From contig NZ_CP120849.1 in assembly GCF_029581355.1 (NCBI RefSeq), positions 2,574,501-2,638,500 of the forward strand: a DNA stretch of 64,000 bases. The letters are read 5' to 3'. A program made the position numbers and the translations under genes. Under the pieces are notes generated by a model, which worked only from the letters and a program-made list of their open reading frames with translations, ran no database searches and was not told the DNA's origin. The stretch's first letter is position 1. Each line of letters opens with the position of its first letter. Below, piece after piece: positions 43,389 to 52,304 of this stretch. Source of the stretch: Parabacteroides chongii (GTDB taxonomy: Bacteria; Bacteroidota; Bacteroidia; Bacteroidales; Tannerellaceae).

Positions 43389-43777
43389 ATGGTCTATGCT
43401 GGTTGGCGAACAGAGAAAACTTGAATTTTAAAGTGTGCTTGACGTTTTAAAAACCATGGGAGATAATATTGAATAAATGAGTAACTTAACAGTAGGATAA
43501 ACTGAAAGATAATACTTATGAAAACCTATTTTTGAGGGATAAAGATCCTTCCTATTGCTGCTGTGGCATTGATAAATGCTTCTTATGATATGGAATAGAT
43601 AATGAATGATGTGTTTAAAATTGTCAAAACCTTGTTTTGCTATGGAACTACAACTCAGTGTAAATTAAGTGTATGTGTTTTTAACGAATAATAATTGGAC
43701 AATTAGTGCACTATGAATGGATAAAATTGTACATATATTAAAATAATTAACATTTATATTTGCAGTGTTTTGGCATT
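43389..43777. other. Divergent intergenic region between SusC2 and the lyase
   Basis: 389 AT-rich nt between two AGTTC dyads, with no credible gene. A TATATTTG box (43755-43762, plus strand) lies just before dyad copy 4. Nothing else recognised. Confidence 0.5.
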
Positions 43778-43792
43778 AGTTCTATACGAACT
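43778..43792. promoter_or_regulatory. AGTTC dyad, copy 4, upstream of the lyase gene
   Basis: AGTTCTATACGAACT within TAGTTC-N5-GAACTA, 92 nt before the -7 box at 43885 and 109-127 nt before the candidate lyase starts. Confidence 0.65.
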
Positions 43793-43884
43793 ACGACTAT
43801 GAGAAAACCCGTTAAAACCTCCCTTTTGGACGATTGGGGCACATGAATTGGATAAATAATCCTGTCGTTTATGGACTTTCTTTC

Positions 43885-43892
43885 TACTTTTG
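43885..43892 (+). promoter_or_regulatory. -7 box (TACTTTTG) of the lyase-GH88 operon
   Basis: Exact TAnnTTTG. It ends 9 nt before ATG 43902 but 27 nt before ATG 43920. The latter spacing matches the other promoters here and is used to choose the start. Confidence 0.55.
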
Positions 43893-43919
43893 TGTATTAC
43901 CATGAAACAAATGCGACTT

Positions 43920-45854
43920 ATGAATGTATGTAAAAATGTAACTTTATTGTGCCTGTTACTACTATTAACAACCCCTGTCCATGCATATGTTGAACGGGAT
44001 TTGCTACAACAGGCTGCCAATGTGGAAAAACTGGAATCTGTATTGATTCTCAACCAGGAGTGGGTGACTTACCCACTTTATACCGACCGTGTCGGTTGGG
44101 ATCAGTTTCTGGGTGACTACAAGAATGATTATATCAAAAGGGGAGAGAAACAACTGAATTACGAATGGAAAGTCGTAAAAGCTACCGATTATATAGAATA
44201 TGAACGTAGCGGCAACCGGCGGATTATGGAAGATCCTTTCGGCAGTAATAATACCGCCCTTGCCGATCTGTTGATGGCAGAACTGGCTGAAGGAAAAGGC
44301 CGTTTTATCGACCAGCTTATCAATGGTGTGTACCAATCCTGTGAAATGACTTCCTGGGTTTTGTCCGCCCATTTGAGCGCACAGCATTCGAAAAGGTCTT
44401 TGCCGGACTATAAAGAACACGTGATCGACCTAACTTCCGGTGATTTGGGATCGTTGCTTTCATGGACTTACTACTTCTTCCACTCCGAGTTTGACAAGGT
44501 AAATCCGGTTATCTCCGAACGCTTGCGCCATGAGTTGCAGGAACGTATTCTCGACACCTATATGAAAGAAGATCGTTTCTGGTGGATGGCTTTCCACTAT
44601 AAGCCGGGAGCTTTGGTAAACAACTGGAATCCGTGGTGTAACTCGAATGTCCTGCAATGTTTTCTGTTATTGGAAAATGATAAAGAAACGTTGGCAAAAG
44701 CCGTTTACCGTACGATGGTTTCTGTCGATAAATTCATCAACTATACCCATTCCGACGGGGCTTGCGAAGAAGGCCCTTCCTATTGGGGACATGCTGCCGG
44801 AAAGATGTATGACTATCTACAATTATTATATGACGGAACAGGTGGTAAGATCAGTCTGTTCGACCAGCCGATGATCAGGAACATGGGCGAATACATTGCC
44901 CGTTCATACGTAGGGAACGGCTGGGTGGTGAACTTTGCCGATGCTTCCGCCAAAGGGGGAGGAGATGCACCGATCATCTTCCGCTATGGAAAAGCAGTGG
45001 GCAGCGATGTGATGATGCAGTATGCTGCTTATCTCAGCAGCCTGTCGAAGCAGAAAGCCCCTTCTTCCGGACGGGATATATTCCGCACATTGCAAAGTAT
45101 TCTTTATGCCAAAGACATGGAGCAGGTAAAACCTGTCTACGAATCGCCCGCTTATACTTGGTACCCGGAAACAGAGTTCTGTTATATGACAAATAAATCC
45201 GGTCTTTTCTTCGCTGCCAAGGGAGGCTATAATAATGAAAGTCATAATCACAACGATGCCGGAACTTTCTCGCTCTACCTGCATACGACTCCGGTCTTTA
45301 TCGATGCCGGCGTAGGAACGTATACCCGCCAGACGTTCAGCAGCGAACGATATACGATCTGGACCATGCAAAGCAACTATCATAACTTACCGATGATAAA
45401 CGGTGTACCCCAATCATTCGGAGCAAAATATAAAGCAACGGACGTCTCTTTCAATCCGAAAAGCAGTGCGTTCTCAGCCAACATCGCTACTGCTTACCCC
45501 GAAGAAGCCGGAGTCAATAAGTGGCTTCGTTCCTATACGTTGGGCAAAGGAGAATTGAAGATCAAAGACACATTCACTTTGAATGAGTTGAAAGACTTCA
45601 ACCGCGTCAACTTCCTGACCTGGGGGCAAGTGGATATTGCCACTCCCGGGGTAGTCGCTATCGAAGTGAATGGCGAAAAGGTTAACCTGCAATACGACAA
45701 AAACAGTTTTACTCCTTCACTCGAGACTATTACGCTGGATGATCCGCGTTTATCCAATGTGTGGGGAAAAGAGATATACCGCCTTTCTTTGACGGCAAAG
45801 AAGAAAGCCCTCTCCGGAACGTATGTGTACACAATCAAACAAAACAATAAATAA
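43920..45854 (+). CDS. Heparinase II/III-family polysaccharide lyase
   Basis: 644 residues from ATG 43920 (ATGs at 43902 and 43911 are alternatives). Signal peptide MNVCKNVTLLCLLLLLTTPVHA. N-terminal alpha-barrel (WVLSAHLSAQH, WWMAFHYKPGALVNNWNPWCNSNVL, GACEEGPSYWGHAAGKMYDYL, about 120-320) and a C-terminal beta-sandwich heparinase II/III domain with the catalytic-type motif NNESHNHNDAGTFSLY near 440-455 and GVPQSFGAKY. Cleaves uronic-acid-containing chains by beta-elimination, giving the unsaturated ends used by the GH88 enzyme 7 nt downstream. The CAZy PL family cannot be fixed by eye (PL12, PL21, PL33 relatives all share the fold). Confidence 0.88.
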   Translation: MNVCKNVTLLCLLLLLTTPVHAYVERDLLQQAANVEKLESVLILNQEWVTYPLYTDRVGWDQFLGDYKNDYIKRGEKQLNYEWKVVKATDYIEYERSGNRRIMEDPFGSNNTALADLLMAELAEGKGRFIDQLINGVYQSCEMTSWVLSAHLSAQHSKRSLPDYKEHVIDLTSGDLGSLLSWTYYFFHSEFDKVNPVISERLRHELQERILDTYMKEDRFWWMAFHYKPGALVNNWNPWCNSNVLQCFLLLENDKETLAKAVYRTMVSVDKFINYTHSDGACEEGPSYWGHAAGKMYDYLQLLYDGTGGKISLFDQPMIRNMGEYIARSYVGNGWVVNFADASAKGGGDAPIIFRYGKAVGSDVMMQYAAYLSSLSKQKAPSSGRDIFRTLQSILYAKDMEQVKPVYESPAYTWYPETEFCYMTNKSGLFFAAKGGYNNESHNHNDAGTFSLYLHTTPVFIDAGVGTYTRQTFSSERYTIWTMQSNYHNLPMINGVPQSFGAKYKATDVSFNPKSSAFSANIATAYPEEAGVNKWLRSYTLGKGELKIKDTFTLNELKDFNRVNFLTWGQVDIATPGVVAIEVNGEKVNLQYDKNSFTPSLETITLDDPRLSNVWGKEIYRLSLTAKKKALSGTYVYTIKQNNK

Positions 45855-45861
45855 AGAAAGA

Positions 45862-47067
45862 ATGAAAAATTGGATCGCTCTTGCTTTCTCCGCCTTCCTG
45901 ATATCGTGCGGAGGAGCACCTAAAACAGTAGAGAAAAGCTTTGTTGACGAGAATGCCGATTTCGCTCGCGCGCAGATCGGTAAGGAAATAGAAATCATCG
46001 AAGCCAGTGGTAAATTTATGAATCCTGTCACGTTGAAAAAAGACAGTTCCGTCTATTATTGCGGTTATGCAGACTGGCGCAGCGGATTTTTCCCTGGGTC
46101 AGTGTGGTATCTGTATGAACTGACGGGCGATACGGCATTGCTTCCGCTTGCCCAGAAATATACGCTGGCAATCGAGGAAGCCAAGAACCTGACCTGGCAT
46201 CATGACATCGGATTCATTATCAACTGCAGTTTCGGTAACGGTTTGCGTCTGACTGCCGATCCGTCTTATAAAGATGTGATGGTGCAGGCCGCCAAGTCAT
46301 TGTCTACCCGTTTCCGTGAAGCTCCGCAGGTGATCCAGTCCTGGAATGTCGATCGTGGCTGGCAGTCGGAACGTGGCTGGGAATGTCCGGTGATCATCGA
46401 TAATATGATGAACCTGGAACTGATGTTCGAAGCCACCCGTTTATCCGGCGATTCTTCTTTCTATAAAATAGCCCTGGCGCATGCCGACCGCACGCTGCAG
46501 GAACACTTCCGTCCGGATGGCAGCTGTTACCATGTGATCGATTATAGCCTGGAAGATGGTTCCGTACGTCACCGCCATACGGCACAGGGATATGCACACG
46601 AATCAGCCTGGAGCCGCGGACAAGCGTGGGCAATCTACGGTTTTGTGGTTTGCTATCGTGAAACAGGCGACCGTAAGTATCTGGATCAGGCGTTGAAGAC
46701 ATTCAACTTCATGAAGAATCATAAGGCAATGCCGGCTGACCTGATCCCTTACTGGGATATGGATGCACCGAATATTCCGAACGAACCGCGCGATGCCTCG
46801 GCTGCTTCCTGTATCGCTTCCGCTTTGTATGAGATCAGCACGCTGGATGTTGAGAATGCGGCAGACTATAAAACATATGCCGATAACATCATGACATCGC
46901 TGGCTTCTCCGGCTTATCGTGCGGCTTTAGGTACGAACGGCAACTTTATCCTGATGCATTCTGTGGGAAGTATTCCTCATAATTCAGAAATCGATGTTCC
47001 GTTGAACTATGCCGATTACTATTTCGTCGAAGCCCTGAAACGTAAAAAGGATATAGAAGCTAAATAG
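45862..47067 (+). CDS. GH88 unsaturated glucuronyl hydrolase, lipoprotein
   Basis: 401 residues. Lipobox FLISC (Cys15). (alpha/alpha)6 barrel with YADWRSGFFPGSVWYLYELTGD near 73-94, the conserved VIIDNMMNLELMFEAT block near 178 (catalytic Asp), HTAQGYAHESAWSRGQAWAIYGF near 240-262 and IPYWDMDAPNIPNEPRDASAASC near 295-317. Removes the 4,5-unsaturated uronic acid left by lyases, by vinyl-ether hydration. It is 7 nt after the lyase gene, a two-gene operon. The frame could extend upstream to 45823 but that lies within the lyase gene. Confidence 0.95.
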   Translation: MKNWIALAFSAFLISCGGAPKTVEKSFVDENADFARAQIGKEIEIIEASGKFMNPVTLKKDSSVYYCGYADWRSGFFPGSVWYLYELTGDTALLPLAQKYTLAIEEAKNLTWHHDIGFIINCSFGNGLRLTADPSYKDVMVQAAKSLSTRFREAPQVIQSWNVDRGWQSERGWECPVIIDNMMNLELMFEATRLSGDSSFYKIALAHADRTLQEHFRPDGSCYHVIDYSLEDGSVRHRHTAQGYAHESAWSRGQAWAIYGFVVCYRETGDRKYLDQALKTFNFMKNHKAMPADLIPYWDMDAPNIPNEPRDASAASCIASALYEISTLDVENAADYKTYADNIMTSLASPAYRAALGTNGNFILMHSVGSIPHNSEIDVPLNYADYYFVEALKRKKDIEAK

Positions 47068-47086
47068 TAAATGAGATATTACTTAT

Positions 47087-47132
47087 AAAACGGATAGGTA
47101 CCCGTGCTGTAATCGGTGCCTATCCGTTTTTT
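47087..47132. terminator. Bidirectional terminator between GH88 and the hybrid regulator
   Basis: AAAACGGATAGGTACC (47087-47102) pairs with GGTGCCTATCCGTTTT (47115-47130), one mismatch, with T-runs on both strands. The stop codon of the regulator (complement of 47120-47122) lies inside the stem. Confidence 0.85.
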
Positions 47133-50100
47133 ATGAATGAAGTGATTTTCTTCCTGTATTCCGCCGGTGTCGTATCGAACTGTGCCTTGAAGCAACGGGT
47201 GAAATAACGGGGAGAGCCGAAGCCCAGCATATCCGATATCTCGGCTATTTGGAGATCGGGACGGTCGATCAGCAACGTTGCTGCCCGCTTCAGTTTACAA
47301 TTCAGCACGAAATCATTCGGAGTCATACCGGTAAGAGCTTTGAACTTGGCATATAAAGAACTGCGGCTCAATCCCAGTTCCTTTGCCAGCGTGTTCATAT
47401 CGAATTCGATGTTGTTGAGGTTCTCTTCGATGATCTTGTTTACGGCATCCATAAACTTCTGGTCGATCGGATTGCTGGCAAGCGACTGCGTATCGAAATC
47501 CCTCTGCTCATTGAATTTCTTTTGCAGGATAATACGGTTACGCACCAGGTTGTTGCAGCGGGCCAGCAACACTTTGGCATTGAACGGCTTGCTGATATAA
47601 TCGTCCGCCCCGCGTTGTAACCCTTCTATGCTCTGTTCCGTCGAACTGAGTGCCGTAAGCAGGATCACCGGAATGTGACAGACATCAAAATCGTTCTTGA
47701 TCTTCAGGCACATCTCCGTACCGGACATTTCCGGCATCATGATGTCGCTTACGATAATATCCGGCTTTTCACTGCGCGCAACCTCCAATCCCTCTTTCCC
47801 GTTCCGTGCCAGCAATACTTTATACATCGGCGAGAACAGGGAATGAAGTATCTGAAGCAATTCCTCGTTATCATCGACCAGCAGGACCGTATAGGTCGCA
47901 TCCGTTTCAGCAAAAGATAGTTCGGGAGTGCTTTCAGGAAGCTCTGCACGGATACTTTCCGGGAGAATCTCGTTTCGTATAGCCTCGTTGTTCGGTTCAA
48001 CGAACTGGCATTCGCCTTCCTTGAAATGCGTCCGCCCTTTAGGCAACCGTACGATGAAGATACTTCCGTATCCGGGCGTACTTTCCACCTGTATTTTACC
48101 GTGATGCAGTCCGATGATGCTTTTGGTGAGCGACAGTCCGATACCGGTACTCGGCTGTGGTGTATCCGGTGTCTGATTGCCCGCCTGATAAAAACGGTCG
48201 AATATCTTATCGATATCTTCCTTATTGATCCCGATTCCGTTGTCTATGATCTTGACAATGATCGTCGTTTCATCCTCTTCGATCACCATCTCGATACTCG
48301 CTCCCGGCTTGGTGTATTTGAAAGCGTTCGACAGCAGGTTATAAAAGACTTTCTGCATCTGCTTGGGATCGAACCAGCAGGGAATGTTTTCTTCTCCGGA
48401 AGTAAAAAGATAGGTTACCGAACGGCTGGAAGCATATTCATAGAACGACAGATAGATCTCTTTCAGGAACGGCACGATGTTCTGCTCGTACACCTTCAAT
48501 TTGACATGCCCTTGTTCCAGTTTGCGGAAGTCCAGCAATTCGCTGATCAATGCCCTCATATTATGCGTGTTGCGATATATCTTCAACAGCTTGTTGTAGG
48601 TTGAAGGAGCCAGTGAACTGCTTTGCAGCAATAGTTCTATCTGTGAAATGATCAGCGTAAGCGGCGTGCGGAACTCGTGTGATATATTGGAGAAGAACTG
48701 TAACTTCGCCTGGTTCAGTTCCTCGATCCGTTCTTTCTCTTTCCGTTCATACTCCAGGGAAGTTCTGAGAAGCAGCTGTGATTGTTTGAAACGGAAAAAG
48801 CCAAAGATCAGACCGCCGCCAACCAGCACATATAAGATATAAAACAGAGGCGTAGCATAGAACGGCGAATGGATCGTAATCCCCATCCGGATCGTCTGCG
48901 GTTCAATCCGTGTGTCGTATTGTTTTTCGCGTACGACCAATGTATATTTGCCCGGATTAAGGTTCGTATATTGGATACTGTTGTCGTTGTTGCCGATCCA
49001 TTTGCTGTCAAACCCTTCCAACATATATTCGTAAGCTGTCTCTTTCAAAGTATTGATATAGTTGTTCGAGTTGAACGCGATAATGAGATTGTTCTGATTA
49101 TGGTTCAAGTGGAGCTCCTGGGTATAAGGCAGTGCTTCGGATAAAATACGTGTCGGGTCTTTAGGCGAAACCAACTCGTTATTCACATAAAGTTCGGAGA
49201 AATACAACTGATAATCTTTGGCGGGACGGAACATATCCTGTTCGAAGAACGTACTCAAACCGTCTATGCCTCCGACAAATATCTCGCCGTTGTCACATAC
49301 CAGAAGTCCGCACCCTTTATTGATTCCCGACAGAGGAAGCGCCGTGCCGAGTTCGACCACTTTGAACAGTTCCTGCTCCGGATCGAAGAAAGAGAGCCCT
49401 TTATCACCGGAAATAATCAGATAACCCTGCTGTGAGTCTTGTATCTCGTAGCAATAGTTACTGAGGATCAGGCTGTTTTCCGTAGTATATCCTTTGAATT
49501 TATTCTTTTGCCGATCATATAAATATAAGCCGGCCCCATGCGTTCCAAACCATATATTTCCTTTTTTGTCTTCACGGATAGTCGAGATAGGCTGATCTCC
49601 CAGCCCGTCCTGTCCGCAACGGAAGACGGTTTTATCCTCTTCATTGTTCAGATTGATCTTATAGATAATCTTACCGGAAGTTATCCAGATGTAATCGTTC
49701 GAGTCGATTGTGAAGCTGTGGTTGCCGTATTGTTTGCCGCTGGGAAATATCGGTGTGAGCTGCTCCGTGTCGAGATCCATCTTGACACTTCCCCACTGGG
49801 TCAGGAATATCAGGTATTTATCTTTCCATATCTGCATTTGGTTGATACGGTCGCCTGCCACTACTGCATACGAAGGAGTTTCAAAATAAGGGTTTCTGAA
49901 TCGTCTGCGGGGAATATCGAAAATGGACAGTCCGCCGGTGTGCGTACCGATATACAGCTTGTTGCGTTTGGCGCTGTAGGCTATATCTTTCAGGTTGTCG
50001 TGTGCGATGGAGTTCTTATCCGGGTCGGCCATGAAATAGGTGAATGTCTTCTTTTCCCGGTCGAAGAGGTTCAGTCCGCCGCCTTCGGTGCAGATCCAGA

Positions 50101-51151
50101 TATTCTCGTCTTTATCTTCCACCATATGTCCGACAAAGGGGAAACTGACACAGTCGTTTCTGGACTTATCCGCCGTATAAAAGGTAAACAGATCCATTTC
50201 GGGATTGAAATAATGGACACCTCCGTAATAAGTCCCCAGCCAGATACTTCCCTGCTGGTCTTTGAAAACCGGAAAGACGGAAGAGTGGGCGAGGCTGCCC
50301 GGAAGATTGTCGCGGGTATAGACCTGGAAATGACCGTTATGCGGATTGTATTTGTTCAGTCCCGTGAAAGTGCCTATCCAGAGATTTCCGAAGTTATCTT
50401 CCACAATCCCTCTGACCTGGTTGCTGGAGATATTGTTTGCTTTCGTCGGGTCATAGCGGAAACGTTCGAAGTTACCGGAAGGTTCCCTTTTATAAAGTCC
50501 GTTCATTCGTGCCGAGATCCACAGGTTGGCATGCGAATCTTCGAACAGGGCATAGATATCTTCGCTCGGAATGATACAGTTCAACGGTTTATCCTTTTCT
50601 CTCATGTATAACCCGGCATTCGTCCCGACCCAGCATTGTTTCTGCGAATCGACGAGGATACGGGTGGCATGCTGGTAACGAAACTCCAGCTTGAACTGGA
50701 ACTGAAGCTCTTTCTTTTGCGGCTCCCAGGTGAAGACAGAATCCGCTATCCCGACCCAGAGTTGTTCGTCGCCAAATGCAACGGCTGTGACTATCGATCG
50801 TTCCAGGCAGGTAAACTCCTGCGTATGCAGGCTGTATTGTATGAGCGCATTATCGGACGTGAAGTAGATATTTCCCTGCTGGTCTCCGGTTATGAAATTG
50901 ATGCTGTTGCCGATCGTAGTCTCTTTGTCCGTCCCGCTTTTCAGCGTGGGTTTGTGTGAGGTGACACGGACACCGTCAAAAACGCTCAGTCCTTCTTCCG
51001 TTCCGAACCACATGCGCCCCAGTTCATCCTGGTAGATGGACATTACGGAAAGTTGGGAAAGCCCTTCTTTCATCCCGATATGTTTAAAATAGATAGGGAA
51101 GGCGTAAGAAAGGACATGCAGGAAGATGAATAGTATGATCGTTTTTCTCAT
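47120..51151 (-). CDS. Hybrid two-component system regulator (sensor kinase plus AraC output)
   Basis: 1343 residues. Signal/anchor peptide 1-18, two seven-bladed propellers of Reg_prop repeats (MWFGTEEGLSVFDG, LWIGTFTGLNKYN, IWFGTHGAGLYLYD; about 25-690), Y_Y_Y domain (YEYMLEGFDSKWI, about 700-780), one membrane helix near 790, HisKA with FSNISHEFRTPLT, HATPase (NAFKYTKPG, GIGLSLTKSIIGLHHG), receiver (LLVDDNEE, phospho-Asp in IIVSDIMMPE) and AraC helix-turn-helix (LAKELGLSRSSLYAKFKALTG). Senses a glycan breakdown product in the periplasm and activates its locus. The AGTTC dyads are candidate sites. Likely -7 box TATCTTCG, complement of 51173-51180. Confidence 0.97.
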   Translation of the reverse strand: MRKTIILFIFLHVLSYAFPIYFKHIGMKEGLSQLSVMSIYQDELGRMWFGTEEGLSVFDGVRVTSHKPTLKSGTDKETTIGNSINFITGDQQGNIYFTSDNALIQYSLHTQEFTCLERSIVTAVAFGDEQLWVGIADSVFTWEPQKKELQFQFKLEFRYQHATRILVDSQKQCWVGTNAGLYMREKDKPLNCIIPSEDIYALFEDSHANLWISARMNGLYKREPSGNFERFRYDPTKANNISSNQVRGIVEDNFGNLWIGTFTGLNKYNPHNGHFQVYTRDNLPGSLAHSSVFPVFKDQQGSIWLGTYYGGVHYFNPEMDLFTFYTADKSRNDCVSFPFVGHMVEDKDENIWICTEGGGLNLFDREKKTFTYFMADPDKNSIAHDNLKDIAYSAKRNKLYIGTHTGGLSIFDIPRRRFRNPYFETPSYAVVAGDRINQMQIWKDKYLIFLTQWGSVKMDLDTEQLTPIFPSGKQYGNHSFTIDSNDYIWITSGKIIYKINLNNEEDKTVFRCGQDGLGDQPISTIREDKKGNIWFGTHGAGLYLYDRQKNKFKGYTTENSLILSNYCYEIQDSQQGYLIISGDKGLSFFDPEQELFKVVELGTALPLSGINKGCGLLVCDNGEIFVGGIDGLSTFFEQDMFRPAKDYQLYFSELYVNNELVSPKDPTRILSEALPYTQELHLNHNQNNLIIAFNSNNYINTLKETAYEYMLEGFDSKWIGNNDNSIQYTNLNPGKYTLVVREKQYDTRIEPQTIRMGITIHSPFYATPLFYILYVLVGGGLIFGFFRFKQSQLLLRTSLEYERKEKERIEELNQAKLQFFSNISHEFRTPLTLIISQIELLLQSSSLAPSTYNKLLKIYRNTHNMRALISELLDFRKLEQGHVKLKVYEQNIVPFLKEIYLSFYEYASSRSVTYLFTSGEENIPCWFDPKQMQKVFYNLLSNAFKYTKPGASIEMVIEEDETTIIVKIIDNGIGINKEDIDKIFDRFYQAGNQTPDTPQPSTGIGLSLTKSIIGLHHGKIQVESTPGYGSIFIVRLPKGRTHFKEGECQFVEPNNEAIRNEILPESIRAELPESTPELSFAETDATYTVLLVDDNEELLQILHSLFSPMYKVLLARNGKEGLEVARSEKPDIIVSDIMMPEMSGTEMCLKIKNDFDVCHIPVILLTALSSTEQSIEGLQRGADDYISKPFNAKVLLARCNNLVRNRIILQKKFNEQRDFDTQSLASNPIDQKFMDAVNKIIEENLNNIEFDMNTLAKELGLSRSSLYAKFKALTGMTPNDFVLNCKLKRAATLLIDRPDLQIAEISDMLGFGSPRYFTRCFKAQFDTTPAEYRKKITSFIKNG

Positions 51152-51172
51152 GGCTTTTGCACTATTTGTAGG

Positions 51173-51180
51173 CGAAGATA
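51173..51180 (-). promoter_or_regulatory. Near-consensus -7 box (TATCTTCG) of the hybrid regulator
   Basis: One mismatch to TAnnTTTG, on the minus strand, 21 nt before the start codon. Confidence 0.45.
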
Positions 51181-51226
51181 GGGATAAAATCCGAAACTAT
51201 TTTATAGGATGACGAGTATAATGTGC

Positions 51227-51234
51227 TATCTTTG
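51227..51234 (+). promoter_or_regulatory. -7 box (TATCTTTG) of the small conserved gene
   Basis: Exact TAnnTTTG, 31 nt before ATG 51266. Confidence 0.6.
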
Positions 51235-51265
51235 TAAATCATGGTATCCGTAAAATCTATAAATT

Positions 51266-51706
51266 ATGAAAGCTGATTTCAATTATGCTGATTTTCCTGC
51301 TACTTTCGCTCATTGCTTCAATGAACAGTGCCGGCGTGGCGATAGTTGCTTACGACATCAAATGGCTCTTCGTGTTCCAAAGGAGCGCGCTGGCTTGTAT
51401 ATAATCAATCCCGGTTACCTGGAATCCCTTTCCGGCGAGACCTGTCGTTTCTTCCTGCTCGATCAGCCCCAGCGGTTTGCGATAGGCATAACCGGCTTGT
51501 TCGATGACCTTCCCGTCCGCAAAGCCAATATCATCAAAGGTCAAATAATGAGCTATATGGGGCGTTCTAACTTTTACCGTTGTAAACGGAAGGAGCGTAT
51601 GGTCAAACCCAAAGAGCAGGCTTATATCAAAAAGCTGTTTCTCCGTCAAGATATCGAGGATGAACCGAAATATGACGAATACCGGGAGTATTACGATTTG
51701 GGTTAA
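51266..51706 (+). CDS. Small conserved Bacteroidales protein (DUF6078-like)
   Basis: 146 residues, no signal peptide or membrane helix. Features: FNEQCRRGDSCLRHQMAL near 18-35 with two Cys and a His, which could hold a metal; LDQPQRFAIGITGLFDDLP; IIKGQIMSYMGRSNFYRCKRKERM near 88-111; and an acidic, Tyr-rich C-terminus. I believe it belongs to DUF6078, but this is from memory. Function unknown. It stands alone between the hybrid regulator (divergent) and the 23-bp array. Confidence 0.75.
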   Translation: MKADFNYADFPATFAHCFNEQCRRGDSCLRHQMALRVPKERAGLYIINPGYLESLSGETCRFFLLDQPQRFAIGITGLFDDLPVRKANIIKGQIMSYMGRSNFYRCKRKERMVKPKEQAYIKKLFLRQDIEDEPKYDEYREYYDLG

Positions 51707-51752
51707 TGCCTGATAATTAGTATATTCCAGTTTCATTGTTTTTTCATGGAAT

Positions 51753-51873
51753 GGAATTTTTGTTTCATATAATATGGAATAAAAGTTCCATATATTATAT
51801 AACTAAAGTTTCGCAATATATGGAACTTTAGTTCCGTAATATATAGAACTCTGGTTCCATAATATGTAGAACT
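51753..51873. repeat. 23-bp-period alternating inverted-word array (GTTYC/GRAAY)
   Basis: GTTYC begins at 51762, 51785, 51808, 51831 and 51854, and the opposite word (GGAAT, GGAAC or AGAAC) begins at 51753, 51776, 51822, 51845 and 51868, with a degenerate ATAAC at 51799. Both series have a strict 23-bp period; offsets alternate 9 and 14. Most units carry AT-rich palindromes such as TATATGGAAC. It starts about 46 bp after the small conserved gene. Confidence 0.85.
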
Positions 51874-52028
51874 TTTATTATAATATGTGGGGTAAACTTT
51901 GATGGATGAATGTAGGATGAATGATGAACCTTTTGGTCGTGAAAAGTCTTTTCATCGGTGGTTTTGTGCATGAAAATGCGAAAATTCGTAATAATCGCAT
52001 TTGAGAAGCTCCAGGTATATAATAATAT

Positions 52029-52050
52029 TAATGTACGTGCGCGTACATTA
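52029..52050. other. Perfect 9-bp hairpin
   Basis: TAATGTACG, loop TGCG, CGTACATTA. No U-tract follows. It lies between the 23-bp array and the invertible element; role unknown. Confidence 0.45.
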
Positions 52051-52141
52051 TATATAGTAAGACTGAAACCTATAAAAAGAAAATAATTGATTTATGCCTT
52101 TGTGGAGTATGATAATTAAAGACTAGAAGGCGAAAAATGAA

Positions 52142-52173
52142 TGACTAATTTTAACGTCCCTTTTTTCTAGTCA
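52142..52173 (+). repeat. Left 32-bp inverted repeat of the invertible element
   Basis: Begins TGACTAATTT and ends TTCTAGTCA. It matches the reverse complement of 52305-52336 at 31 of 32 positions. Its own ends (TGACTA...TAGTCA) are also complementary, as expected for a recombinase core site. Confidence 0.92.
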
Positions 52174-52304
52174 CAAAATTACGACAATATTTTTAACCGG
52201 CAATCTTTTCTTGTTTATTTTTTCCTGTTCCTATTTCCTTTCTTATCAACACGATAGCAAAGTCTGTACGAACTTCGCCCTTTTGATTACGAACTCTCAA
52301 AAAA

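Noticed and set aside
43799..43846. 15-codon frame MRKPVKTSLLDDWGT as a leader peptide
   Set aside because: Too short to judge, no promoter spacing or conservation visible, and no attenuator hairpin after it.
49538..50611. Plus-strand 357-codon open frame
   Set aside because: Lies wholly antisense to the propeller region of the hybrid regulator, whose domains and codon pattern are clear; its translation has no recognisable domain.
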